A stretch of DNA of 64,000 nt from contig OX442421.1 of NCBI GenBank assembly GCA_949361645.1, positions 1,638,501-1,702,500 of the forward strand, in the 5' to 3' direction. Position numbers and translations under genes: made by a program. This stretch comes from Spongilla lacustris (lineage: Eukaryota; Porifera; Demospongiae; Spongillida; Spongillidae). Below are positions 1-9,939 of the stretch, one piece after another. Positions within the stretch are counted from its first letter, which is position 1. Every line of letters starts with the position of its first letter. The notes below the pieces were generated by a model. It made no database searches. It had not been told where the DNA came from and saw only the letters and a list, made by a program, of their open reading frames with translations.

Positions 1-1179
1 GTCGGGTTTCTCCACGCACATTGAACGGATCCCAACGAAATTGGGTTTGTAACTAAAGGACCTACGTGCGCAAGTTTTCAGTCTTACGCATCTAACATCG
101 GACTAACTATTGTGCCGTTATTCACAAAAAGGCGCCATTGTAGGGCCTCAAGCGTTCAGATCGACGTTTTCCCATGCGCTTTTGATAGCTGGCAGGAATT
201 TCAGGTTAAATCGTACGATGAGCATTCTATCGATTTAGCTACGGTATGAGCTCATTGCGATAAAACTACCGTACAAAACATGTTTTGAAACATCAGTGGC
301 TTGGTAGTGTCGCCATTTTGAATAATTTCGATTAATTATACTATGAATATAATTTCAAACACTGCGTCGGTCCGGTTATTTCTGGTTATTCCAATGGCTG
401 AGGGCGTAGCCTGTGTTGATGGAAACGGTTTAGCGGGTTCTTTTGATAACCAAACCGACGAAGCTGCACCTACCGCGTACGAGTCGATCTTCAAGACGGG
501 CTAGCAAGGCTGCTGTATTGACATGGACAGAGCTTAAAAAGCGACCGGAAGTCAGTCTCCACATAGAAAGTACCCGAAGCGATTGTTGAAGCACTCTGGG
601 AAATTCCAGGTACGTACCTGGAATATCCCAGAGTCTGAGTGCTTCAACAATCGCGTCAGTTGGTGACTTGGTGTGGAGACTTGACTAGCTCGTCTTGAAG
701 ATCGACTCGTACTCGGTAGGTGCAGCTTTGTCGGTTTGGTTATCAAAAGAACCATTTCCATCAACGCAGGCTACGCCCTCAGCCATTGGAATAACCAGAA
801 ATAACCGGACCAACGCAGTGTTTGAAATTATATTCATAGTATAATTAATCGAAATTATTCAAAATGGCGACACTACCAAGCCACTGATGTTTCAAAACAT
901 GTTTTGTACGGTAGTTTTATCGCAATGAGCTCATACCGTAGCTAAATCGATAGAATGCCCATCGTACGATTTAACCTGAAATTCCTGCAAGCTATCAAAA
1001 GCGCATGGGAAAACATTGATCTGAACACTTGAGGCCCTACAATGGCGCCTTTTTGTGAATAACGGCACAACGGTTAGTCCGATGTTAGATGCGTAAGACT
1101 GAAAACTTGCGTACGTAGGTTCTTTAGTTACAAACCCAATTTCGTTGGGATCCGTTCAATGTGCGTGGAGAAACCCGAC
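1..1179. mobile_element. Long foldback palindrome (MITE-like)
   Basis: The first ~613 bases reappear as reverse complement from 614 to 1179. The axis is the perfect palindrome CCAGGTACGTACCTGG at 606-621. The outer ends match (GTCGGGTTTCTCC at base 1, GGAGAAACCCGAC ending at 1179). The left arm is about 47 bases longer than the right, mainly within 512-580, and the arms carry scattered mismatches, which argues against a simple sequencing hairpin. No coding capacity was recognised. The left end coincides with the window edge, so the element may extend further and a target-site duplication cannot be checked. Confidence 0.85.
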
Positions 1180-2393
1180 GAACAAATTGTTTTGGAGAGG
1201 AGTCACTAAATAATTAATTAACGAGCCTTAGAAGTCATGTGACCTATTTCTTTTTCAAGCTTATATGGCCAAGTGGTATAGGCTCAGATGTGTGCAATTA
1301 GATTTTAATAAAGATGTAAGGCTACTGAGATACTCCATTCGAAAGTAAAAGTTTATGAGAAAAAATTATTTGTCCAACTACCATGTTCTCCACTGTAGGT
1401 GCTGGTGACCTCTAAACTTGAACTCAGGAACCACAAACTTTTAATCTCCCATCGTCCTACGGGTATTGATACTGTAGTGTAGCGGTGATGTAATCCATCC
1501 ACAGACTGACGATTGGTAAACTTTGCATGATAAACATATCAAACAACAGTTGAGAAATCAATGCCATTATAATGAATTTTCATCAAGAGGTGGAAGTAGG
1601 TGGTGTAAGGATAAGAGGTGGGAGTGGAGCAAACATACCATTCAATCCTATAGCAAAATAGCTAGCCAGTTAGCTGACAAAATAGTTACTACCGGAAGCA
1701 GAATAGAACTTAGATGAACACTTTACAGCAATGTACTAAAGCAAACCACAACTCCATGGGGTGAGGGATTGTTTGCTTGTACTACATCAGGCATGGGGGC
1801 AAAGCAGCTGTCATTATTACTGGATGCTAGGACGCTTTTTGTATCTTGCATAGTGGACGTACATACATGGTTATAGAAATGTGCATGTCTCGATCAGTAT
1901 ATTTACATTCAAACACAGCTGTCTATGTCAAGGTTAACTAATATGGATTTTGCCCCTGCACGTGGATTTTTCCTTCGGAAGGTTTTTCCACGGGGTTTTT
2001 TCAGACGGTCAGGGTTGGGCTCACCTACCCTGAATATAGTTAGCTAGGTTTTATTTATGCCTACTGCTCAATGGTGTGTTGTTTGTGTGAGGGTGTGGTG
2101 TTTGTGGTTGTTATTGGACCTCGGTGTATGACTGGAGGGGGTCGTATACTCAGTGGAGAGTACGAGATAAAGAGAACAATCTGGTGAAGAGGTGGGCTGG
2201 ATATGCAGAGAAGTGAATAAACATGGCAATAGTGAGAAGGAGCAGTTGTGTGTGGTTGTTCTCTATATGTTGGAGTGTAACGCAGCTGACGTGCAACCAG
2301 ATGCTAGCAACAATTTAATGGTCAATAGGAAGGGGTGTGATAACAATACCATGTACTGCATTTGACAAGAGCAGCACTTGCCCACCACAAGTG
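1180..2393. other. Intergenic DNA, nothing recognised
   Basis: AT-rich non-coding sequence with many stops in all frames. A tRNA-like A-box (TGGCCAAGTGG near 1266) has no convincing cloverleaf. No gene, repeat boundary or conserved motif could be supported. Confidence 0.5.
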
Positions 2394-2466
2394 TTAGTTA
2401 ATCAGTTAGTTGGTTAGTTATTTAGTTAGTTAGTTAGTTATTTATAGATAGTTAGTTAGTTATAGT
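2394..2466. repeat. (GTTA)n simple repeat
   Basis: Degenerate tetranucleotide array with units GTTA and TTAG, interrupted by ATTTA segments. Confidence 0.85.
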
Positions 2467-2824
2467 TACGCTAGCTGGTCCCCTTACCATTCTTTGCCAT
2501 ACTTTGGTACCCCGTGGTCAGGCCAGCCAGTGAAGTGGAACTGGGTCACCTTCCTTGGGGGTGCATCTGACAGCTGGGGGGAGATAGTAATGCAGCCTAC
2601 TCCCCAGGCCTATATTTAACAACCATATATGGTACTGAAGCTATTTTGCCCATTACAAAGGTACTCAGAAAGCAAAACTTTATACATGCCATAGGTGTTA
2701 ATGAAGCTGCCTACAAATACAATGTTGAGGGCAATAATAGTTTTGAAAGTTTTGAAAGACACCACATTCATTAGGATCAAAGGTGACACTTCATAGCATA
2801 CACAGAGTACCAGGTCACACTTAC

Positions 2825-3265
2825 AAAGACCCTGATGACATAGCTGTTTGCTCAGTGATGGAAACAGTGAAGGGTCCATACTGCTGATCACCTGACTCCG
2901 ACCTATACTGCTGAAATTTTGTTTTGCTATCCTCCTTGATGTTGGTCACCATGATGATGGAAGCCGCACCTACCTGCCACACGCACCTCCAGAAGTCAAC
3001 AATAGTCTTTGGAAGAGGACCTTGGAGAGGAAAAGATGGATGAGGTAAGAGGCACTGCTTGATAGAGGTGAGCTACCTTGGGTGGTTATGAATTCTTTGG
3101 CTCCAAGTATCCCTGTTAAGATGGTAGTAGTCTATGGAACACACCATATCAATGCATGTGCTCATAGCAATGTAAGATGCATTGATGTAGCTTCTCTGAC
3201 AGTCATGCTGACCCTCCATCGGAGAAAGCTTGATCAGATTCTTATTACCGGGAGGAGTGTGGGTG
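2825..3265 (-). pseudogene. Receptor-type tyrosine phosphatase (PTP) domain, N-terminal part
   Basis: Three minus-strand blocks read as the N-terminal half of a PTP catalytic domain in the correct order. The block near 3265-3160 has the LSP...SYINASYI motif (family form DYINASFI). The short block at 3112-3077 reads EFITTQ. The block at 3020-2825 reads GPLPKTIVDFWR, then IIMVTNIKED, then YGPFTVSITEQT. The intron between 3076 and 3021 has GTAGCT and CCAAG boundaries and joins in phase (CAA-G/GT-CCT gives QGP). Exon 3020-2825 ends at a GTAAGT donor. The block at 3112-3077 lacks one base relative to the expected reading, and the donor after SYI is not a normal GT. The catalytic HCSAG loop was not found. 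PTPs remove phosphate from phosphotyrosine; this copy is partial and probably inactive unless the frameshift is an assembly error. Confidence 0.75.
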
Positions 3266-3507
3266 GGGCACGTGACCCCTCATCCCCAGTACATTACACC
3301 CCAAACTCATATGGTTCAATGTTAGCAAATCGACGTTTGTCCACACCCAGTTCATTGGCCACTTCCAATTCATATATCTATGCATGCCCAATCTCAGCTG
3401 TGAGGGTGTGTATCATGCAGTACATGAGTGCGTGCTAGCCAGCAATTACAATGGTTCATGTCGCAAGCTTTTATATAGCACATATCTATGTGTGTACACT
3501 GGAACAT

Positions 3508-3711
3508 TTATGGGATTTCATTCTTCGGTTGTAGTGACTTGCTCTTTACGAAGATATCCGAAAGACATTTGCTTGTGAGTCGGCAAAGTGATTCACCAAT
3601 AGTAATGGGCCTGATGTCCTGTGTGTCTTTCCTTAAAGCAACTAGGCTACCTCCTGCCATGTACTGAGAAATTGCAGCAAGATGTTGATTACACCTCGAA
3701 GGAGGGAGCAA
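3508..3711 (-). pseudogene. Non-LTR reverse transcriptase fragment (N-terminal fingers)
   Basis: A 67-residue minus-strand reading frame contains GGSLVALRKD followed by IRPITIGESLCRLTSKC. This matches the early RT block of the retrotransposon at 10.7 kb (GASLVALKKKDGDIRPIAVG), so it is probably a truncated relative. No catalytic aspartates are present. Confidence 0.6.
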
Positions 3712-3882
3712 ATGGAATGGAACTTCAGCCTCATCAAGGTTGGATATACAGGCCTGTGGGACCAGCTACACATTCAAGCCTTAGGGAAGGATCAAAGGAC
3801 TGAGAGCACATTAAAGTCAGGTGGTAAGGTTTGAGAGGACATTGGAAGTGGCTGGTGAGCTGGAGGTATTAGGGGAGGACTC

Positions 3883-4431
3883 TTGGGAGGTTTAGCTGAT
3901 AGCTTTGTCCATGTATCCTCAGTATTGGGGCTGAAACCACTGCAACAGGGCTACGAAGCAGGTATCATAAAGAAGCAATTTTCGGATTACTCTTATCTGG
4001 TAGATGTTAATGGTGTCGTTCGAAGGAAACATGCTGACCAATTGCGTGTGCGACATAAAGAACAGTCAGATAAACCAGTTGCAGAGGAACGAGATACTTT
4101 TGTGCATCAGACACCAGTTAACCACAAGGATTTCAGGGATACACAAAGACAAAGCGACAAGGAAAACCCTCAATTCTCAGGGATAGTTCCATCTGCAGAG
4201 GAGAAAGAACCTGAGTTGCATCCAGTGGTGTCTGTGCCTCAGAAAGAATCCGTTGTTGAAGAAGAAAACTTGGAAGAAACTGTGGAGGAGTCAGAGATTA
4301 ATGAAACTCCAGATAAAACTGGAAAAAGGGATATCTCTGGAGGTGGCAGGGTGTTGACGAGACCAGAAAGAAGCCGCAGACCCCCTGTGCGTCCCTACGA
4401 TAAATATTTGCAGAACCCTAGGGCTAAGTAG
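3883..4431 (+). pseudogene. Ty3/Gypsy integrase C-terminal tail
   Basis: The 182-residue frame begins inside an integrase C-terminal domain. The stretch SYLVDVNGVVRRKHADQLR is typical of metazoan Gypsy pol just after the DDE core. A long acidic linker (EEKEPE, EEENLEE) and the basic end RPERSRRPPVRPYDKY follow. No RT, RNase H or DDE core lies upstream, so the element is 5'-truncated. It ends 22 bases before a purine tract and the apparent start of a 3' LTR. Confidence 0.75.
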
Positions 4432-4440
4432 GAAAACAAT

Positions 4441-4640
4441 GAAGGGGGACAAATGTTAGATATTTACTATTGGTGTATGTATTAGATCACGTGCAGGGTG
4501 TGCGTAGATTTAGAGAATATGGAACTAAGTGGTGGTGATATGAATTGTAAGTGGTGATTTGGTCTTTCGAGTATTCTATTTCCTTACAAAACTACATGTA
4601 TAGGGTTAAATCATGGCCTTGGTTTTATCAGTGCTGACAC
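4441..4640 (+). mobile_element. Polypurine tract and presumptive 3' LTR start
   Basis: GAAGGGGGAC at 4441-4450 is a polypurine-tract candidate directly after the Gypsy tail. TGTTAGATATT at 4454 would be the LTR's TG end. The CA end was not located, so the right boundary is arbitrary; the next recognised feature is the LINE relic. Confidence 0.4.
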
Positions 4641-5201
4641 TTAGACCCCATGAACAAGCCACATGAGTGAAATGATCAATGAAGCTTTGAAGAGCATCAC
4701 TACTGTCATGACATTGTCTGCAAAATGAAGATCACAAATGTGAACTGACATTGAGAGTCTAGTGCCAGAACGTCTAAAAAGCTTGCCATCCAACCTATAC
4801 TTAATTCCAACCCCATCATTGAGGTCACTTAAGACTTGATGCATCACTTTATTGAAGTACAGATTAAACAGGAATGGTGGTAGCACACACCCCTGTTTGA
4901 GACCGGTTGAAACTTGAAAGGGTTCTGATAGGACACCATCAACACGGACTGAGGCTTCCATATTGACATGAAGACCTCTTAATATGTGTACTAGCTTTGA
5001 TTGGAAACCCAAACATGTTAGTAGCAACCACAAAGCATCTCTAAGTACAGAATCATAGGCCTTTTTTAAATCGAAGAAACACATATACAGCTGACACATC
5101 TGTTCTCTCGCCTTCTCTTGCAACTGACGTGCAACAAAAATCATGTCAATAGTCCCACGACATTTTCGAAAGCCACTCTGTGACTCAACAAGGACTGACA
5201 T
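4641..5201 (-). pseudogene. LINE-type reverse transcriptase, decayed
   Basis: The 186-residue minus-strand frame has RT blocks in order: SQSGFRKCRGTIDMIFVARQ, then FFDLKKAYDSV (first catalytic Asp), then STGLKQGCVLPPFLFNLY. The active-site box reads LHFADN where YADD or FADD is expected, so the second Asp of the pair is Asn. The frame then drifts and stops. There is no endonuclease domain on either side. This is a dead 5'- and 3'-truncated LINE insertion. Confidence 0.8.
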
Positions 5202-5446
5202 ATATGTCTGGGTCGTTGCTATGGGACCTCAATATCATTTTGCTTGTTTTTATTCCACGCGTGCGGTCACGAATTTTCTGAAGTAGTGTTCAAACGGTCT
5301 AAAAGTAGCCATTTTGTTGGCTTTTTGATTATGAAGTGCCAAGTGATGTCTTCAGTTATATATCGTTACGCTTTTTGCTTCAGCTCAGGAAGATTGACGA
5401 CGAACGTGCAGTGGCTTGCTGGTTGAAGATGTAAGTACACAACGTT

Positions 5447-6590
5447 TTATGATTTTATTCTTTTTTGTGGAGGAGGGATAGCAGCTACAACTTGTGGGGA
5501 AATACTTATTAGGTGTTCCTTCACTATACATAGGAGATGCTTTACTCTATCAGTAATTGCAGTGTATGATAAGCTAAGTCTTGTGAACTTAGCATGAATG
5601 GATTCAGCCCCTTGTTCGCCAAGTAGGCCAAATCCAACATGGAAAGACTTTGCCCGGTCTTCCAATACATGCATTTTTATTGGAACTGTTGCCTGGGGGA
5701 AGGATTCACGGAAGAACGTCATGAACTCTCCCACGGCCTCCTCTGTAAAAAAAAAAAAAAAAAAAAAAAAAGTTGTCTTCTTAGTTCACATACACACCTG
5801 AAGGTCCATTACCAACCTAATGCATGAGCTTGTGTCTCATCGATGAAATTGTGGTCGTAGATGTTATGGCATCTTGCAAACATTGAGAATGCTTTAACTA
5901 GAATCTCAGTACGATGTTCTGCCTGTGTAGATCGATGAGGCAATTTATTCTTGGCTGTTTCACATAGAGACCTGCACAGCTTCTGAATGTTGCATTCCTG
6001 AAAAAGTGTAGGAGATGCCTCATTCATATGGTTGTACGTATTACACTTGTGGTACCTTTAGAGCCTTATGTACGTGATTTCCGACAAAAGCACCACCAAA
6101 ATACTGTTGGCGGTGCACTCCAACTGACTGTAATGCATCATCCAATGCCTTGACAAAGGGGCCTTCTTTTTTAGAAAACCCCTTTTCCACAATAGCTTTA
6201 GATTTGGCTACCTCTGCTTCCTAGCAAAATCATGGCCAGTATTACACATTATTTATGTTTAGTGCATATGGCTTACTAGTTTTCCAAGATGGTTTTTTTT
6301 TTCTTCACAATCCACAAAAAAATCCATTGTGACTGGGTCTTTCTCCCCAATCACAAGGGATACATAAGTTGTCATTTGCTGTAATACAGCATATGCCTCC
6401 TCAGCTTGCTCCAGCTCAGCTTGCAATAAGCGAAGCTTTTGCAGCTCTTGGCTATATGTGTCAAAGCTGGAATGGGCATCCTCACTTGAAAGCAGGGCCA
6501 GTTCAAGGTCGAGAGCATGACACTCATCTTCAAGCAAACCATAAAGCTTTGTAAAGATGCCCACAGTGATGTGAAGCCCAGGGGGGCAAA
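5447..6590 (-). pseudogene. Four-exon transposon-like gene of a repetitive marine-invertebrate family
   Basis: Minus-strand blocks join in order. Exon a (6590-6259) has CPPGLHITVGIFTKLYGLLE and a Leu/Glu-rich helix. Exon b (about 6222-6052) has QQYFGGAFVGNHVHKALK and ends at a GTACC donor. Exon c (5997-5829) follows TTTTTCAG and has LCETAKNKLP and HNIYDHNF. Exon d (5742-5447) follows a T25 tract plus ACAG and has MTFFRESFPQA, IKMHVLED and GFGLLGEQGAESIHAKF, ending in the basic KRIKS. I recognise these motifs from multicopy uncharacterised proteins of sponges, cnidarians and fish, thought to be transposon-derived. I cannot assign the superfamily or a catalytic residue set. An N-terminal part is missing. 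Confidence 0.6.
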
Positions 6591-6597
6591 CCTTGTG

Positions 6598-6675
6598 CAC
6601 GTGTGTTTTGTGGGTGTGTATGTGCACACGTATGTGTGTGTATGCATTTATGTGTGTGTATGCATGTATGTGAAG
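6598..6675. repeat. (GT)n-rich tract with GTATGT/GCAT variants
   Basis: Imperfect dinucleotide-type array directly upstream of exon a of the minus-strand transposon-like gene. Confidence 0.7.
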
Positions 6676-6936
6676 TTATGCAAAAAAAAATCACAATGTA
6701 TGTTTACCTGTTCAATAGGGATGTTAAATATAGGTTCCGTGATGCAGTTGTAAAAGTGCTGTGCTTGTTTCCTGCGCACTCCTGATGCAATGTAGCGCTG
6801 ATGGTCAGCACATATGGATTCATATGAGAATATGTCCCATAGAAGGTTTTGTGCCCGGTAGGCAGTACCGCAGGAATGCTAATTGTTATTGTATTGTGGG
6901 CCTTCCGATCATGGCGATGGCTAACAGTGACGATCG

Positions 6937-7140
6937 ACAGATTTGATTATTCTTTAGACCAGACAAGCAAAAAGCTAAGTGTAACGCTTAGAAAAGAGCA
7001 TCGCGACGCAGTACAGAGCATAACAGCTGGAAACGACACCTTTGTATCGCTACCAACAGGCGGAGGGAAATCGATGTGTTTTTTTGTTTATTTGATCCAC
7101 TACGGAACTCCATTGTGATTGTAATATCCCCACTCTAAGT
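6937..7140 (+). pseudogene. RecQ-like helicase N-terminal fragment
   Basis: The frame reads LRKEHRDAVQSITAGNDTFV, then the Walker A form SLPTGGGKSMCF typical of RecQ helicases. A frame change near 7105 is followed by SIVIVISPL, the motif Ia equivalent, and then a stop. No DEAH box or later helicase motifs follow. The fragment is therefore broken, about 65 codons, with at least one frameshift. RecQ-like fragments are common passengers or components of invertebrate transposons; which applies here is unknown. Confidence 0.65.
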
Positions 7141-7462
7141 CTTAGCCTGATACATATACATGTAGAAACGCCCACAATAAGCTGCAAAATTACGTTAATC
7201 AGCAATCTGTGGACTGCAGGATAATTACATTCCTCTGGCACAATACCTTCTATGGGACGCCACAAAACCTATTCTCATATATGGTCTGGTCCCCACACTA
7301 GACTGAGGTAGCGTTCGCTATGTTGGAATCCGAATGTCATGCTCACTGTAATGCTAGATTTGCGTAAACTGGTTTGGTTGAATCGATGAAATATTCGATA
7401 AAAGTCGATCGGAAAAGAGTTTCCTTTTGCTCTTCAGTCTATTATCTTCGTGTGTTTAGTCC

Positions 7463-7672
7463 TTGGTTCAGTTGTTTGAATTTTCAGATTGCACACAAAC
7501 GGTAAAAGGTGACCATGTCATTGTCAAACAGCATACTGCAATACCATCGGCCATGAATGCTGCTGACGGCACTGACTCCCAGCTACTATCAGTAGCAGTT
7601 TCCACCAATAATTCATTCTCTTCGACAAATAATTTGTCAGCAGTGAATCCTGGCAATGGTAGGTATTTATAA
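7463..7672 (+). CDS. Candidate first exon of the homeobox gene
   Basis: A Ser/Asn/Thr-rich frame with an internal Met at 7553 runs into AATG/GTAGGT, a good splice donor near 7660. The homeodomain block begins about 250 bases downstream after TTGTTGCAG (7860-7868). Low-complexity N-termini are normal in homeobox proteins. However, joining the two does not give one continuous frame, because TGA at 7883-7885 intervenes. This assignment is tentative. Confidence 0.3.
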   Translation: MVQLFEFSDCTQTVKGDHVIVKQHTAIPSAMNAADGTDSQLLSVAVSTNNSFSSTNNLSAVNPGNGRYL

Positions 7673-7909
7673 TAAACACTCACTCATTTATAATTTGTCA
7701 TAGATATTGGAGTATTAATTGCTCTAAATACCTATGATTTTAATTCATTGCTGTACAGATTATTTATGTAGTAGTCACCGTGGTGATGATGGTGGTGTGT
7801 TTATATGTATACATGTAGCAATAATGAGCAATGTTTTTGTAATGAGCATCTTTCCATGATTGTTGCAGTACTAATATTGTGCTGAACTCTGCTGAAAAAT
7901 CTCCATGAA

Positions 7910-8243
7910 TTGTATAATCAGTATATCAATACCGGCTATCCAGAACATGAAACACTAGCTGATGATTATCATTCCTACAAGGTCTCAGTACTCGCTATGA
8001 AACAAGAATCTAAAAAGAGTGTGGAGCGAAGGGTGAGGACAACCTTTTCCAGCAGCCAGACTGCTGCTCTTGAGAAAGCATTTCAAGAAACCCAATACTT
8101 ATCTTCAGAGAACAGAGTACAGCTTGCAAAAGGTTTAGGAATACAAGAAAATCAAGTAAAAGTCTGGTTCCAAGAATCGTCGAAGTGCATGGAGGAAGAA
8201 GCCAAATAGTGGTGTTCGAACTAGTGAAGGTGAAAGTGCGTAA
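7910..8243 (+). pseudogene. ANTP/NK-like homeobox, frameshifted in helix 3
   Basis: The homeodomain spans 8024-8204: RRVRTTFSSSQTAALEKAF in the N-terminal arm and helix 1, then QYLSSENRVQLAKGLGI, then NQVKVWFQ. Conserved positions L16, F20, W48, F49 and Q50 are present. Directly after Q50 one extra G (8174) shifts the frame. Ignoring that base, Asn51 and an Arg-rich end follow, and the frame closes at TAA 8241-8243. The protein would be a DNA-binding transcription factor in the nucleus. Gln50 and the VKVWFQ core fit ANTP-class (NK-like) genes, but subfamily is not resolvable by eye. Upstream, TGA at 7883 also breaks the frame. It is a pseudogene or carries assembly indels. Confidence 0.8.
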
Positions 8244-8727
8244 TAGCAGTAGCCTTACTTACTTTGAAGTTCACTTAATGCTTATCTCAAAACCTGTTTG
8301 ATTTAATTCAGAGAGGACATCCATATGTATCAGCTTGGTATTTATTGTTGACTATGTGGCAGCTTTGTTGGTATTATGTGTGATATGACTTTGTCATTGC
8401 AAATCATGATCCCAATGTGAATTCAATAGCATTGGATGAGGGCCCCAGGCACTGCATCAACTGTGAATATGTTAGTCCATCAGTGTAGGGAATTGGGTGG
8501 GAGGGGGGTGGAGGAGAGCCAGAAGACAAACATCTAAATCCTGTACTGCATGTCTTGAACAATGAAGGTATAATATGTGCTATTCTTGCACTGTTGATAA
8601 GCTGATATAAAAACCAGACTTTTGCTGCTAATGGCAGTAATGAACTAAAATCAAATTCAAAGGGTTTGCCCACATCATTCAGTTATGTATGAATTAGAAG
8701 GATCCAGTTCACTGTAACATATTTTAT

Positions 8728-8985
8728 TTGGTCCAGAGGCAGGCCAGCAGCCTTCGACATCTGTGCAGTGTGACCTCACCGCTTAATACACTTACTTTGT
8801 CAGAAGCGGGGGTTTGTGCAAGTGCCGCAGCCCAGGCTGGAGAGGTCAGGAAGCACTCAGCTAATGATGACAAATGTGGAGATCTGGGTTGGGTTTGTGT
8901 CCCCCTGGTGACTGAAACGTATGGAGTATGGGGACCTGAGGCCATGGTGTCTCGTTCGTTGTGTTGCTACGGCCATATTAAGTAG
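8728..8985 (+). pseudogene. Retrotransposon C-terminal endonuclease module, copy 1
   Basis: A frame with SVTSPLNTLTLSEAG, RKHSANDDKCGDLGW and the YGVWGPEA end. This is the C-terminal module of the same non-LTR family as the minus-strand ORF at 12981-13786. Upstream, GRPAAFDI is read in another frame, so a frameshift lies near 8770. Only the endonuclease-like tail is present. Confidence 0.7.
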
Positions 8986-9069
8986 GATCAAGTCATCGTA
9001 ACTTTTTCCTGTGTTTATTCTTGGTGTAATAATTATACATTGTATAATCTTGAAGTTGGTAGTGGCTGG

Positions 9070-9480
9070 GGTCAGGAGAGTTCAAGGACCTGTCCAGCAG
9101 ACATCTTAGTCACCAATTGGGACAATGGCATCTCAGCAGCCTTCAATGTCACTGTTACATCCACGCTTAATTCTAGTATTATAATGGAAGCGGGCAAGTA
9201 CTCAGGTGTTGCAGCAAGAGCAGCTGAATTCAGAAGCATACTCAAAATGATACAAAATGTGCTGAACTGAGTTGGAAATGTATTCCACTGGCCGTAGAGA
9301 GTTATGGTGCATGGGGTCCAGAGGCTTTGATGGCTTTCTCACAAGTAGCCACTCGTTTAGCCATTCGTGGGAATACATCTAAATCTATGGCACTGACTGA
9401 CCTCTTTGGTCGCCTCAGTCATTCTCTAATCAGATCTAACGCTCGTGCCATTCTGAGTCGTTCCTACTCCTACCATGTGC
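9070..9480 (+). pseudogene. Retrotransposon C-terminal endonuclease module, copy 2
   Basis: It starts with CPADILVTNWDNGISAAFNV, the PD-(D/E)XK-like region, and continues TVTSTLNSSIIMEAG. A frameshift near 9255 separates this from the downstream CIPLAVESYGAWGPEA block and a helical end with NARAILSR. It is a second, tandem, 5'-truncated relative. Confidence 0.7.
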
Positions 9481-9939
9481 AGCAGGTGGATGAACTTTGT
9501 GTGTAATTGTTTGTATTGTGTGTGGTTGTGTGTCGGTACATGTAGTAATAATAATAATAACATCCAACAAAAATGAATGGTACATACTAATATTGGTGCT
9601 AAATGCATACAACCTCGGAATTGAACCTAAAAGAGAGGCACTTCAGGCCTTACAGTCAAGTTACCCTGGACAGGATGGCTCTGCAGTTGGCTCTCACTAA
9701 GGCTAGGCCTAGGCGGCTGTATATTCCAAAGATGGTCCTGGATTTTGGTTGGTTTAGCCTGGTGGAAAGACGACCAGCAAGCTTAGAAAAAGCCGCCACT
9801 GCTGCAGCACCCCAACACCCATAGGTCTCGACCACAAGTGGGATGCAGACCCAACCCAGTTCTTCTTTCTGTTCTCAGCTGCAAGGGCTGCCGAACCTGC
9901 CGTCACGCTCGCTGCTAGCAAGACATTAAATACATGATT

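Noticed and set aside
1264..1350. tRNA gene suggested by TGGCCAAGTGG
   Set aside because: No paired acceptor, anticodon or T stems, and the B-box is degenerate.
3082..3438. 118-codon plus-strand ORF
   Set aside because: It is the complement of the PTP exons on the minus strand and shows no motif of its own.
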